A DNA stretch of 64,000 nt, taken from Gammaproteobacteria bacterium (lineage in GTDB: Bacteria > Pseudomonadota > Gammaproteobacteria > Nevskiales > Nevskiaceae). Made by a program: the position numbers and the translations under genes. Positions 56,603 through 64,000 of this stretch are shown here, in pieces. The notes under the pieces are model-generated. The model saw only the letters and a list, made by a program, of their open reading frames with translations, was not told the DNA's origin and made no database searches. The stretch covers positions 682,001 to 746,000 of the forward strand of contig JAPLSA010000017.1 in assembly GCA_026398815.1 (NCBI GenBank), given 5' to 3'. The stretch's first letter is position 1. The number at the start of each line of letters is the position of its first letter.

Positions 56603-59600
56603 CTAGCGCAGCGCCGGCAGCAAGCCGAGGCTGGCCAGGAAGGCCCGCGTCTCCTCGCGGATCGCGTCGATGCCGTTGCCGCCGCTCGACAGGTCATGGC
56701 CCATGCCGGCCTGGTTGCGGTATTCGCAGCGGATGCCGAGCCGGATCAGCGACGAGCAGAAGTGCACGCTGGGCGTCGGCGCCACCGTCGTGTCGCGGTC
56801 GCCGTGGAACAGCAGCACCGGCGGGAAGCCGGCGTCGAGGTTGATGCTCGGCGAGATCACCGGGCCGAGGTCGGCGAAGCGATCGGCGTTGCGGTAGGCC
56901 TGGATATGCGATTCGGTGGTGATGTCCGGCACGCCGGCGCGGGTGACGATGGCCGCCGGACGCAGCAGCGGGTTGTCGGCTGCGGAGCCACTCACCGGCG
57001 CGTCGCGCAGCGCGGCGAAGAACGCCACACCACCGCCGGCCGAGGAACCCGACAGCGCGACGCGCGCCGGATCGATGCCGAGTTCGTCGGCATGCGCCTG
57101 CACCCACTGTAAGGCGGCACGGCCATCGTCGGCCGCAAGGTAGGAGTAGGTACCGAAGCGGTCGTTGACGCGGTAGTCCGGCGCGATGCCGACCATTCCG
57201 TGGTTCTTTGCCCAGTAGCGCGCTTCGCCGACCGAGTTGTCGGTGTTGCCGTACAGGAAACCGCCGCCGAACCAGTGCACCAGGGCTGACCGGCGATCGC
57301 TTGCCCGCCATCCTGCCGGCTTGCAGACGAACAGGCGCAGCGGCACCGGCGCCAGCGCGCGGTAGACATGCGCGCTGCAATCGGTGGCCGCTGTCGGCGT
57401 GGCGGCCACCGGGTCGATGGTGGTGGAGACCGACAGCGTCGAGCTGAGGCTGCCGATCTTCAGCGTCACCGATTTCGCCGTCTCGTAACTGGCCGCCGCC
57501 GTGAACTGGACCACCACCGAATCGCCGCTGGCCACCGTGCCCGCCGCCGACACGAAGGGCCCGCCGTTGATGCTGTAGAGGCCGCCGGTGATGCTGATCG
57601 CGGTTGGCGACGGCGGGTTGTAGACGGTGATCGGAACGGTGGTCAGCACGCTGCCCGGCGGCACGTCGCCGCCGGCGAACATCGAGGCGTTGACCAGCGT
57701 GAACGACTGCAGGCGGCTCGGGTCGCGGTCCGCGCGCAGTGACCACACCGTGCTGCGGACGCCGATGTTGACGGTGACGCGGGTCTCGGCGTCGTAGCTG
57801 CTGCCGGTGCTGGCCTGCAGGGTGACGCGATCGTGGCCGCGCACGGTCGCCGCCGAACTGCGGAACGCGCCGCCGTTGATGCTGAACTCGCCGCCGGTGA
57901 CCGAGATCGGCGTCGCGACATTGACGCCGCGGACCAGGATGGTCTCGCTGCGGACCACGCTGCCGCGCGGGCCGCTGCGCTCGCGGAATTCAAAGATGTC
58001 GGGGTCGTCGTCGATCGGCGCCGAGGCGGTGACCGAGAAGCTGCCGGTCACGCCACCCAGGTTCAGCGTGGCCGTGCTGAGCTCGTCGCGATTGGCCCCC
58101 GGAATCACCAGCAGGCGAATCCGGTCGCCCGCCGACACCGGGCCCGGCAGGGTCATTAACGGCCCATTGTTGATGCTGTACTCGCCACCGCTCACGGCGG
58201 CCGTGATCGGCGCGGTGATGCCCTGCACCGTCACCGGCTCGCTGACCGTCGCCAGCAGCGGGAAGGCGGCCGGGACGCTGCTGAAGCTGAACGGGTCCGG
58301 CGTGGTGTCGGCGCTCAGGGTGCTGACATCGAACACGGCGGAAACGCCGCCGACGGTCAGCGTCGCCGCCGTGGTGCTGGCATAGGCGCTCGACGCCGTG
58401 ACCCGCAGGCGCAGCGTTTCGCCATTGCCGATGTTGCCCGTGCGGTCGGTGAACGGCGCGTTGTCGATGCTGTACTCGCCGCCGCTGATCGAGATTGCGA
58501 CCGGAACATCGATGCCGCGGATCGTCACCGGGGCGCTGATCACGACGCTGCCCGGTGCGGCATCGATCACCGGTGCGACGGCGAAAGCATCCGGCGTGGT
58601 GTCGACGGCGCGGGTGGTCACCTCGAAGGCGGCGCTGGCGCTGCCGATGGTGAGCAACGCCTCGCTGCGCGACGCGTAATCGGCGCTGGCCACCTGTTCG
58701 ACGACCACGCTGCTGCCATTGGCGACGCTGCCGACAGTCGACAGGAACGGACCACCATCAATGCTGTAGCGCCCGCCCTGCACGGAAATCGCGGCGCTGC
58801 CGCCGAGGCCGCCGACCGCCACGGGCTGGCTGAACTGCGTGCTTGCCGGCTCGACATTGAAGACCGGCGCGAACGCGAACGGATCGGGCTCGATATCGAC
58901 GTTCGCGGGCTCGGCCGTGGTGGCGGTGAAATCGGCGCTGACGCCGCCGATGCTGATGGTCACGGTGCTGGCCGTGGACGGGGCCTGGCTCAGCTGCAGC
59001 TCGGCGGTCACCCGATCGCCGTCGACCACCTGGCCCGGTTCGCTGGTGAAGGCACCGTCGTTGATCCGGTAGCGGCCGCCGCTGGCCGTGATCGGCACGG
59101 CGATGTTGATGCCGCTGACGGTGATCGTCTCGCTGCGCTGGATGCTGCCCGGCGCAGCGCCGGCGACCGGCGCGAACCGGAACGGGTCCGGCGTGCCGTC
59201 GGCCGTGAAGCTCACCGTGGTGACGCTGTAGGGCGCGGACACGCCGCCGATGTTGAGGGTGGCTGTCCGGGTTTCCGAAAAGCCGTAAGCGGCCAGCACC
59301 TGCACGCTAACGCGCGCGCCGTTGACGACGCTGCCGGGGTGGTCGGTGAAGCTGCCGCCGTCGATGCTGTACAGGCCGCCGACGATCGCGACCGGGCTGG
59401 GCGCGTCGATGCCGCTCACGGCGATCGCAGGGCTGGTCTGCACGCTGCCCAACGGCGCATCGACGACCGGCGGAAAGGCGAACGGCGCCGGCGTCGTGTC
59501 CGGCGGTGGCACATCGTCGTTCAGGATCGTGATGACGCCCTGCCCCTTGGCGATCGTCAATCCGACCGGCGTATTGAGGTTGACGAGCAGGGTTTCGTCA

Positions 59601-60574
59601 TTCTCGACCACGGTGTCGCCGTTGATCGTGAACGGCTGTGTCTTGCTGGTCTCGCCGGGCGCGAAGGTGGTGGTGCCGGTTCTGGCCACGTAGTCGCTGC
59701 CGGCCGTCGCCGTGCCGTTGGCGGTCGCGAAACGCACCGTCACCGTCTGGCTCCATGGCGTCGACAGCCGCAGGGTCAGTCGCACCACGCTGGTGCCGCT
59801 GTTGCCTTCGCTGGCACTCGCGTCGGTGATGCTGACGCTGGGCTGGGACGACGCCGCCGTGGTCACCGCGTAGCCGCCGCTGACGCCACCGATGCTCAGC
59901 GTTGCCGTGGTCGTGGTGCTGGCTGAAGACGCGGCGGTCTGCTGCACGCGCACCGTCTGCCCTGCCGTGACGGTGCCGGCTGCGGTGACGAACGCGCCGT
60001 TATTGATGCTGTAGCTGCCGCCGACCACCGAGATCGGGCTGGCCGCATTGATGCCGCTGACCGTGATGCTGTTGCTGGTCTGCACGCTGCCGGGCGCCGC
60101 ATCGGTCACCGGCGTGAAGCTGAAGGCGTCCGGCGTGGTGTCCGGCGGCGGTGCGGTGCTGTCGTCGTTGACGATGGTGGCGATGCCCTGGGCCTTGGCG
60201 ATCGTCGCGCCGACGGGGCTGCTCAGGTTGATGAAAAAGGTTTCATCGCCCTCGGCAACCGTATCGCCGTTGACGGTGAACGGCTGCGTCTTGCTGGTCT
60301 CCCCCGGCGCGAACGTCGTCGCGCCGGTCCGGCTGACGTAGTCGCTGCCGGCTGTGGCGGTGCCGTTGGCCGTGCCGAAGCGCACCGTCACGGTTTCGCT
60401 GGCGGGGGCCGACAAGCGGAACGTGAAGCGCGCCACCACCGTTCCGCTGTTGCCTTCGGTGACGCTGACGTCGTTGATGCTGATGCTCGGCAGCGCCGCC
60501 GCCGCTGACAGCATCGGCACGGCCAGCAGAACGGCAAACACCTGCCGCAGCAACACGATCTTTCCCTGAAACAT
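56603..60574 (-). CDS. Giant secreted Calx-beta / repeat protein with esterase domain (paralogue 2)
   Basis: A protein of about 1323 aa. Signal peptide (1-27), a Calx-beta domain, a 95-aa unit, a second Calx-beta domain, then further 95-aa units (about eight units in all). These include [27 protein letters not shown] and PDPFSFSSV and lead to a C-terminal HSL-like hydrolase (last about 250 aa). The hydrolase has an [10 protein letters not shown] oxyanion loop, nucleophile SGSSAGGG, acid region [10 protein letters not shown] and His [10 protein letters not shown]. Start at 60574 (MFQGKIVLL) has AGGA 9 nt upstream; Met 60592 is an alternative. It is tandem with paralogue 3. Confidence 0.85.
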   Translation of the reverse strand: MFQGKIVLLRQVFAVLLAVPMLSAAAALPSISINDVSVTEGNSGTVVARFTFRLSAPASETVTVRFGTANGTATAGSDYVSRTGATTFAPGETSKTQPFTVNGDTVAEGDETFFINLSSPVGATIAKAQGIATIVNDDSTAPPPDTTPDAFSFTPVTDAAPGSVQTSNSITVSGINAASPISVVGGSYSINNGAFVTAAGTVTAGQTVRVQQTAASSASTTTTATLSIGGVSGGYAVTTAASSQPSVSITDASASEGNSGTSVVRLTLRLSTPWSQTVTVRFATANGTATAGSDYVARTGTTTFAPGETSKTQPFTINGDTVVENDETLLVNLNTPVGLTIAKGQGVITILNDDVPPPDTTPAPFAFPPVVDAPLGSVQTSPAIAVSGIDAPSPVAIVGGLYSIDGGSFTDHPGSVVNGARVSVQVLAAYGFSETRTATLNIGGVSAPYSVTTVSFTADGTPDPFRFAPVAGAAPGSIQRSETITVSGINIAVPITASGGRYRINDGAFTSEPGQVVDGDRVTAELQLSQAPSTASTVTISIGGVSADFTATTAEPANVDIEPDPFAFAPVFNVEPASTQFSQPVAVGGLGGSAAISVQGGRYSIDGGPFLSTVGSVANGSSVVVEQVASADYASRSEALLTIGSASAAFEVTTRAVDTTPDAFAVAPVIDAAPGSVVISAPVTIRGIDVPVAISISGGEYSIDNAPFTDRTGNIGNGETLRLRVTASSAYASTTAATLTVGGVSAVFDVSTLSADTTPDPFSFSSVPAAFPLLATVSEPVTVQGITAPITAAVSGGEYSINNGPLMTLPGPVSAGDRIRLLVIPGANRDELSTATLNLGGVTGSFSVTASAPIDDDPDIFEFRERSGPRGSVVRSETILVRGVNVATPISVTGGEFSINGGAFRSSAATVRGHDRVTLQASTGSSYDAETRVTVNIGVRSTVWSLRADRDPSRLQSFTLVNASMFAGGDVPPGSVLTTVPITVYNPPSPTAISITGGLYSINGGPFVSAAGTVASGDSVVVQFTAAASYETAKSVTLKIGSLSSTLSVSTTIDPVAATPTAATDCSAHVYRALAPVPLRLFVCKPAGWRASDRRSALVHWFGGGFLYGNTDNSVGEARYWAKNHGMVGIAPDYRVNDRFGTYSYLAADDGRAALQWVQAHADELGIDPARVALSGSSAGGGVAFFAALRDAPVSGSAADNPLLRPAAIVTRAGVPDITTESHIQAYRNADRFADLGPVISPSINLDAGFPPVLLFHGDRDTTVAPTPSVHFCSSLIRLGIRCEYRNQAGMGHDLSSGGNGIDAIREETRAFLASLGLLPALR

Positions 60575-60907
60575 GACGGCAGTCCTGAGCATGCTGCTTT
60601 CTGAGTGGCAGCTTTCGCGATTGACACAGGAAACGTGCCGATAATCCTCGCGCAAATCTAATGAAACGATAACGAACTCATCTCGCCGACCAAGCCCCTG
60701 ATCAGGCTGGGTTTTTTGGTCATCGAGAACACCGGGGCAGCAGCGGCTCCGGTCGGCTGCGGGGTCGTCGGCAGCGCCGCACACGCCAAATGGGGAACTG
60801 CGCGCAAGCCGAGGGCGCACGAGGAGCGCCGATGTCGCTCGCAACAGACGCCCGCACCGGCCGCAAGCCGCAGTCAGGCGGCCGGCGGACGCCGGTACCG
60901 CCTGCCG
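60575..60907. other. Intergenic region between giant paralogues 2 and 3
   Basis: This 333-bp gap contains an AT-rich stretch (about 60640-60715), probably carrying the promoter of paralogue 2, though I cannot fix a -35/-10 pair. A plus-strand hairpin with a T6 run (about 60691-60716) has no plus-strand gene before it. The part after the paralogue 3 stop has weak GC-rich hairpins without T-runs. Confidence 0.6.
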
Positions 60908-63900
60908 TCAGCGGATCGCCGGAAGCAGGCCGAGGCTGGTCAGGAAGACGCGGGTCTCTTCGTGAATCGCGTCCAGTGCCCCCGGGGTGGCGGACAGGTC
61001 GTGGCTGGCACCGGCCTGGTTGCGGTAGTCACAGCGGATGCCGCGCCGGATCAGCGCGGTGCAGAACTGCACGCTCGGTGTCGGCGCCACCGTGGTGTCC
61101 CGGTCGCCCTGGAACATCAGCACCGGCGGGTAGCCGGGGTCGAGGTTGACGCTGGGCGAGATCACCGGGCCAAGATTGTCGAAAAGCGCGGCCACTTCGA
61201 AGCGCTGGATATGCGACACCGTGGTGATGTCCGGCACGCCGGCGCGAGTGATGATGGCCGCAGCGCGCTGCAGCGGGTTGTCATCTGCGGCACCGGTTGC
61301 CGGCGCGTCGCGAAGCCCGGCGAAGAAGGCAACGCCGCCACCGGCCGAGGAGCCGGACAACGCGATCCGCGCGGGGTCAATACCGAGTTCGCTGGCGTGA
61401 GCCTGCACCCACCGCAGTGCGGCGCGCCCATCATCTGCCGAAACATAGGCGTAGGTGCCGAAACGGTTATTCACCCGGTAGTCCGGCGCGATGCCGACCA
61501 TGCCGTGGTTGCTGGCCCAGTACCGCGCTTCGCCGACCGAGTTGTCGATGTTGCCGAACACGAAGCCGCCGCCGAACCAGTGCATCAGCGCAGAGCGGCG
61601 ATCGCTGGCGCGCCAGCCCGTCGGCCGGCAGACGAACAGGCGCAGCGGCACCGACTCCAGCGACCGATAGATGTGCGAAGTGCAGTCGGCGGCCGTGGTG
61701 GGAGTGGTCGAGACCGGATCGATCGTCGAGCTCACCGACAGCGTCGAGCTGAGTGCGCCGATTCTCAGCGTCACCGAGGTGCTGGTGTCGTAACTGGCAG
61801 CGGCGGTGAACTGCATCACCACCGAATCGCCGCTCACCACGGTCCCGGGGGCGGTCGTGAACGCGCCGCCGTTGATGCTGTAGCTGCCGCCGGCGACGCT
61901 GATCGCCGTCGGTGACCGCGCACCGGCCACGACGATCGGCATCGTCGTTAGTGCCCGGCCCACCGGCACCATGCCGGCGGGGAACATCTCGGCGCTGACC
62001 AGGGTGAATGCCTGCAGCTGGCTCGGGTCGGCAGCCGTGCGCAGCAGCCACATCGTGCTGCGGCTGCCGATGTTCAGGGTGAGCCGCGTTTCGGTGTCGT
62101 AGGTGCTGGCGCTGCTGGCCTTGACGCTGACTAGGTCCCCGCCGGACACCTTCGATGCCGCGCTGCGGAACGCGCCGCCGTTGATGCTGTAGCTGCCGCC
62201 GGTCACCGAGATCGGCGTGGCGACATTGATGCCGCGAATCTCGATGGCCTCGCTCTGGACGATCGTGTTGCGCGGCACGACGACATCCCTGAATTCGAAG
62301 ATGTCAGCGATGTCGTCGGCCGGCGCATCCGAGGTGACGGTGAAGGTGCCGGTGAGGCCGCCGAGATTCAGCGTCGCCGTGACGATGTCGCCGCGATTGG
62401 CGCCCGGGATCGCCATGACGCGCACCCGGTCGCCGTTGCTGACCGCCCCCGGCATCGCCAGGAACGGCCCGCCGTTGATGCTGTACTCGCCACCGCTCAC
62501 CGATACCGCGATCGGCGCGCTGATGCCGCTGACCGTCACCGATGGGCTCACCGTGCCCAGCAGCGGGAAGGCGGCCGGGTTGCTCACCGAGCTGAACCGG
62601 GCCGGCGTGACATCCGCACCGGTGGTGGTGACATGGAACACGGCACTGATGCCGCCGATGGTCAGGGTCGCCGACACCGTGGTTGCAGCCGCGCTGGCCG
62701 CCATCGCCCGCACGCGGACGACCTCCCCGTCACGAATTTTTCCGGGATTGCTGGTGAAGCTTGCGCCACCGATGCTGTACTGGCCGTCGGCGATCGCGAT
62801 CTCTGCCGGCGCATCGATGCCGCTGATCGTCACGGCTGCACTGCTGCGGACGCTGCCCGCGGCGGCATCGACGACCGGTGCGAAGGCAAACGCGTCGGGC
62901 GTGGTCCGCGCCGCACGGGTGCTGACGCTGAACGTGGCGCTGCTGCCGCCGACGGTCAGCACAGCGTCCTGGCGCGTCGTGAAGCTGTCGCTGGCGACCG
63001 CTTCGACCACGACGCTGTCATTGCTCGACACCAGGCCGTCGGCCGCCGTGAACGGGTGGGCGTTGATGCTGTAGCGCCCGCCGACCACGGAAATCGACGC
63101 GCCGGCAGTGACGCCGGTGATCATCACGGGCCGGCTCGTCCTGACGCTGCCCGGCTCGGCGTTGAATACCGGGGCGAACGCGAACGCCAGCGGCGCCTGA
63201 CCGGTCGAGCCGCGTGCGCTGGTGGTCACCACGAAATCGGCCTGCTTGTCGCCGATCACGACAGTCGTGCTGCCCGCCGTCGATGGTTGCTCTGATGCCT
63301 GCACCTCGGCCACCACGATGTCGCCGTTGACGACCTCGCCCGGCGCTGCCGTGAACGCGCCGTCGTTGATCTGGTAGCGCCCGGCGCTGACCGAGATCGG
63401 CACCGCGATGTCGATGCCGGTCACCACGATCGGGTCGCTGAGGACGGCCATGCCGGCAACGACATCCGTTTGCGGAGCGAAATTGAACGGATCGGGCGAG
63501 TCATCCGCCGTGATGCTCCGGGTGGTCACGCGATAGGCGCTGGCAACTCCACCGACGGTCAGCACCGCCTCGCGCGATTCCAAATAGCCGTAGGACGACA
63601 GCACCTGCACCGTGACCGACGCACCATCAGTAACGGTGCCCGGCGCATCGGTGAACGCTTGCCCGTCGACGCTGTAAAAGCCGCCGACGATAGAAATCGG
63701 GCTCGGCGCGTTGATGCCGGCGATGGTCGCCGGCCGACTGGTCTGCAGGCTGCCGAGTGGCGCGTCGATCTTCGGCGGGAAAGCGACGGGATCGGGTGTG
63801 GTGTCGGCTGTCCTGGTGGTGGTGATCCGGAAGCTGCTGCCGACCCCGCCGATGGTGACCGTGATGCTGGACGCGGTGTTGATGCTGCTGCTCGCGGTTC

Positions 63901-64000
63901 CGCGCGCACGGACCTGGGCGTTGTTGCCAACGGTGCCCGCCGCCGACGTGAACGCGCCGCCATCGATGCTGTAGCTGCCGCCGCTGCTGACGCTGATCGC
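60908..64000 (-). CDS. Giant secreted repeat protein with esterase domain (paralogue 3, 5' end outside window)
   Basis: The open frame runs without a stop from the window edge to 60908, about 1030 aa. It has no Calx-beta domain in the visible part. It begins inside a 95-aa unit (SYSIDGGAFTSAAGTV), followed by units with PDPVAFPPKI, PDPFNFAPQT, PLAFAFAPVF, PDAFAFAPVV, TPARFSSVSN, DIFEFRDVV and AFTLVSAEM. An HSL-like hydrolase ([38 protein letters not shown]) ends the protein. Unit order matches paralogue 2 almost one to one, so the pair arose by tandem duplication. The GTG at 63610 is internal, not the start. Confidence 0.88.
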   Translation of the reverse strand, partial: AISVSSGGSYSIDGGAFTSAAGTVGNNAQVRARGTASSSINTASSITVTIGGVGSSFRITTTRTADTTPDPVAFPPKIDAPLGSLQTSRPATIAGINAPSPISIVGGFYSVDGQAFTDAPGTVTDGASVTVQVLSSYGYLESREAVLTVGGVASAYRVTTRSITADDSPDPFNFAPQTDVVAGMAVLSDPIVVTGIDIAVPISVSAGRYQINDGAFTAAPGEVVNGDIVVAEVQASEQPSTAGSTTVVIGDKQADFVVTTSARGSTGQAPLAFAFAPVFNAEPGSVRTSRPVMITGVTAGASISVVGGRYSINAHPFTAADGLVSSNDSVVVEAVASDSFTTRQDAVLTVGGSSATFSVSTRAARTTPDAFAFAPVVDAAAGSVRSSAAVTISGIDAPAEIAIADGQYSIGGASFTSNPGKIRDGEVVRVRAMAASAAATTVSATLTIGGISAVFHVTTTGADVTPARFSSVSNPAAFPLLGTVSPSVTVSGISAPIAVSVSGGEYSINGGPFLAMPGAVSNGDRVRVMAIPGANRGDIVTATLNLGGLTGTFTVTSDAPADDIADIFEFRDVVVPRNTIVQSEAIEIRGINVATPISVTGGSYSINGGAFRSAASKVSGGDLVSVKASSASTYDTETRLTLNIGSRSTMWLLRTAADPSQLQAFTLVSAEMFPAGMVPVGRALTTMPIVVAGARSPTAISVAGGSYSINGGAFTTAPGTVVSGDSVVMQFTAAASYDTSTSVTLRIGALSSTLSVSSTIDPVSTTPTTAADCTSHIYRSLESVPLRLFVCRPTGWRASDRRSALMHWFGGGFVFGNIDNSVGEARYWASNHGMVGIAPDYRVNNRFGTYAYVSADDGRAALRWVQAHASELGIDPARIALSGSSAGGGVAFFAGLRDAPATGAADDNPLQRAAAIITRAGVPDITTVSHIQRFEVAALFDNLGPVISPSVNLDPGYPPVLMFQGDRDTTVAPTPSVQFCTALIRRGIRCDYRNQAGASHDLSATPGALDAIHEETRVFLTSLGLLPAIR

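Noticed and set aside
56603-56613. CTAGCGCAGCG at the stop of paralogue 2, equal to the first 11 bases of the dispersed element
   Set aside because: The match ends there and the bases encode the conserved LPALR end of the protein, so it is probably chance and not a third copy.
60691-60716. A plus-strand intrinsic-terminator-like hairpin with a T6 run
   Set aside because: No plus-strand gene precedes it and the stem has a mismatch; kept only as a remark in the intergenic entry.

Overview
The window is about 64 kb of high-GC (roughly two-thirds G+C by eye) bacterial chromosome. Gene content and order point to a gammaproteobacterium. The evidence is the lepA-lepB-DUF4845-rnc-era-recO-pdxJ-acpS block, a nagZ-hpt-methylthioinosine phosphorylase block of Pseudomonas type, the succinyl-arginine (AST) pathway and an AcnD-type methylcitrate cluster. 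A Nevskiales/Solimonadaceae- or Xanthomonadales-like host fits best, but that placement is inference. Apart from one short dispersed hairpin element and some intergenic repeats I see no transposase, phage gene, CRISPR array or origin. Most of the window is ordinary chromosome.

Layout. 1-6951 (minus): tRNA-Thr, then a glycine-cleavage operon gcvT-gcvH-gcvPA-tpx-lipoprotein-gcvPB-dgkA-PfkB kinase, with a split P-protein and a tandem glycine riboswitch upstream of gcvT (7105-7265). 7361-8620 (plus): secreted phytase-like esterase, then a bidirectional terminator. 8709-15583: propionate catabolism by the methylcitrate cycle, prpB-prpC-acnD divergent from the sigma54 activator prpR. Two palindromes two helical turns apart lie just before prpR. 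15659-20093: thymidine kinase, then a TetR regulator with two operators facing an SDR and an Old Yellow Enzyme, then a metallo-beta-lactamase-fold hydrolase. 20256-24492: PaaI-type thioesterase, zinc alcohol dehydrogenase, M20 hydrolase and astA. 24513-32649 (minus): a complete iron-siderophore uptake cluster with a Fur-box-like site (TonB-dependent receptor, PiuC-type dioxygenase, TonB, ExbB, ExbD, PepSY membrane protein, DUF2271, DUF4198, ApbE). 32917-36798 (plus): astD, threonine aldolase, astB.

36853-42441 and 56603-64000 hold three very large secreted proteins (1862 aa, about 1323 aa, and one cut by the window edge). They are built from Calx-beta domains and/or a repeated beta-rich unit of about 95 aa, ending in an HSL-like alpha/beta-hydrolase domain. 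This family is the most unusual protein content. The first contains two direct repeats of about 640 bp. Between them lies a conserved housekeeping stretch: purine salvage and cell-wall recycling (42761-45067), CYTH, rlmD, cysM, acpS and pdxJ. It continues through a secreted protein with a GlyGly-CTERM-like tail, recO, era, rnc, DUF4845, lepB and lepA.

The most interesting non-coding signal is a 165-170 bp element present twice, in opposite orientation (20090-20259 and 51587-51751). Its ends are inverted repeats starting CTAG. The two copies differ by compensatory changes that keep the terminal stem paired, and three of the four CTAG ends supply a TAG stop codon to a neighbouring gene.
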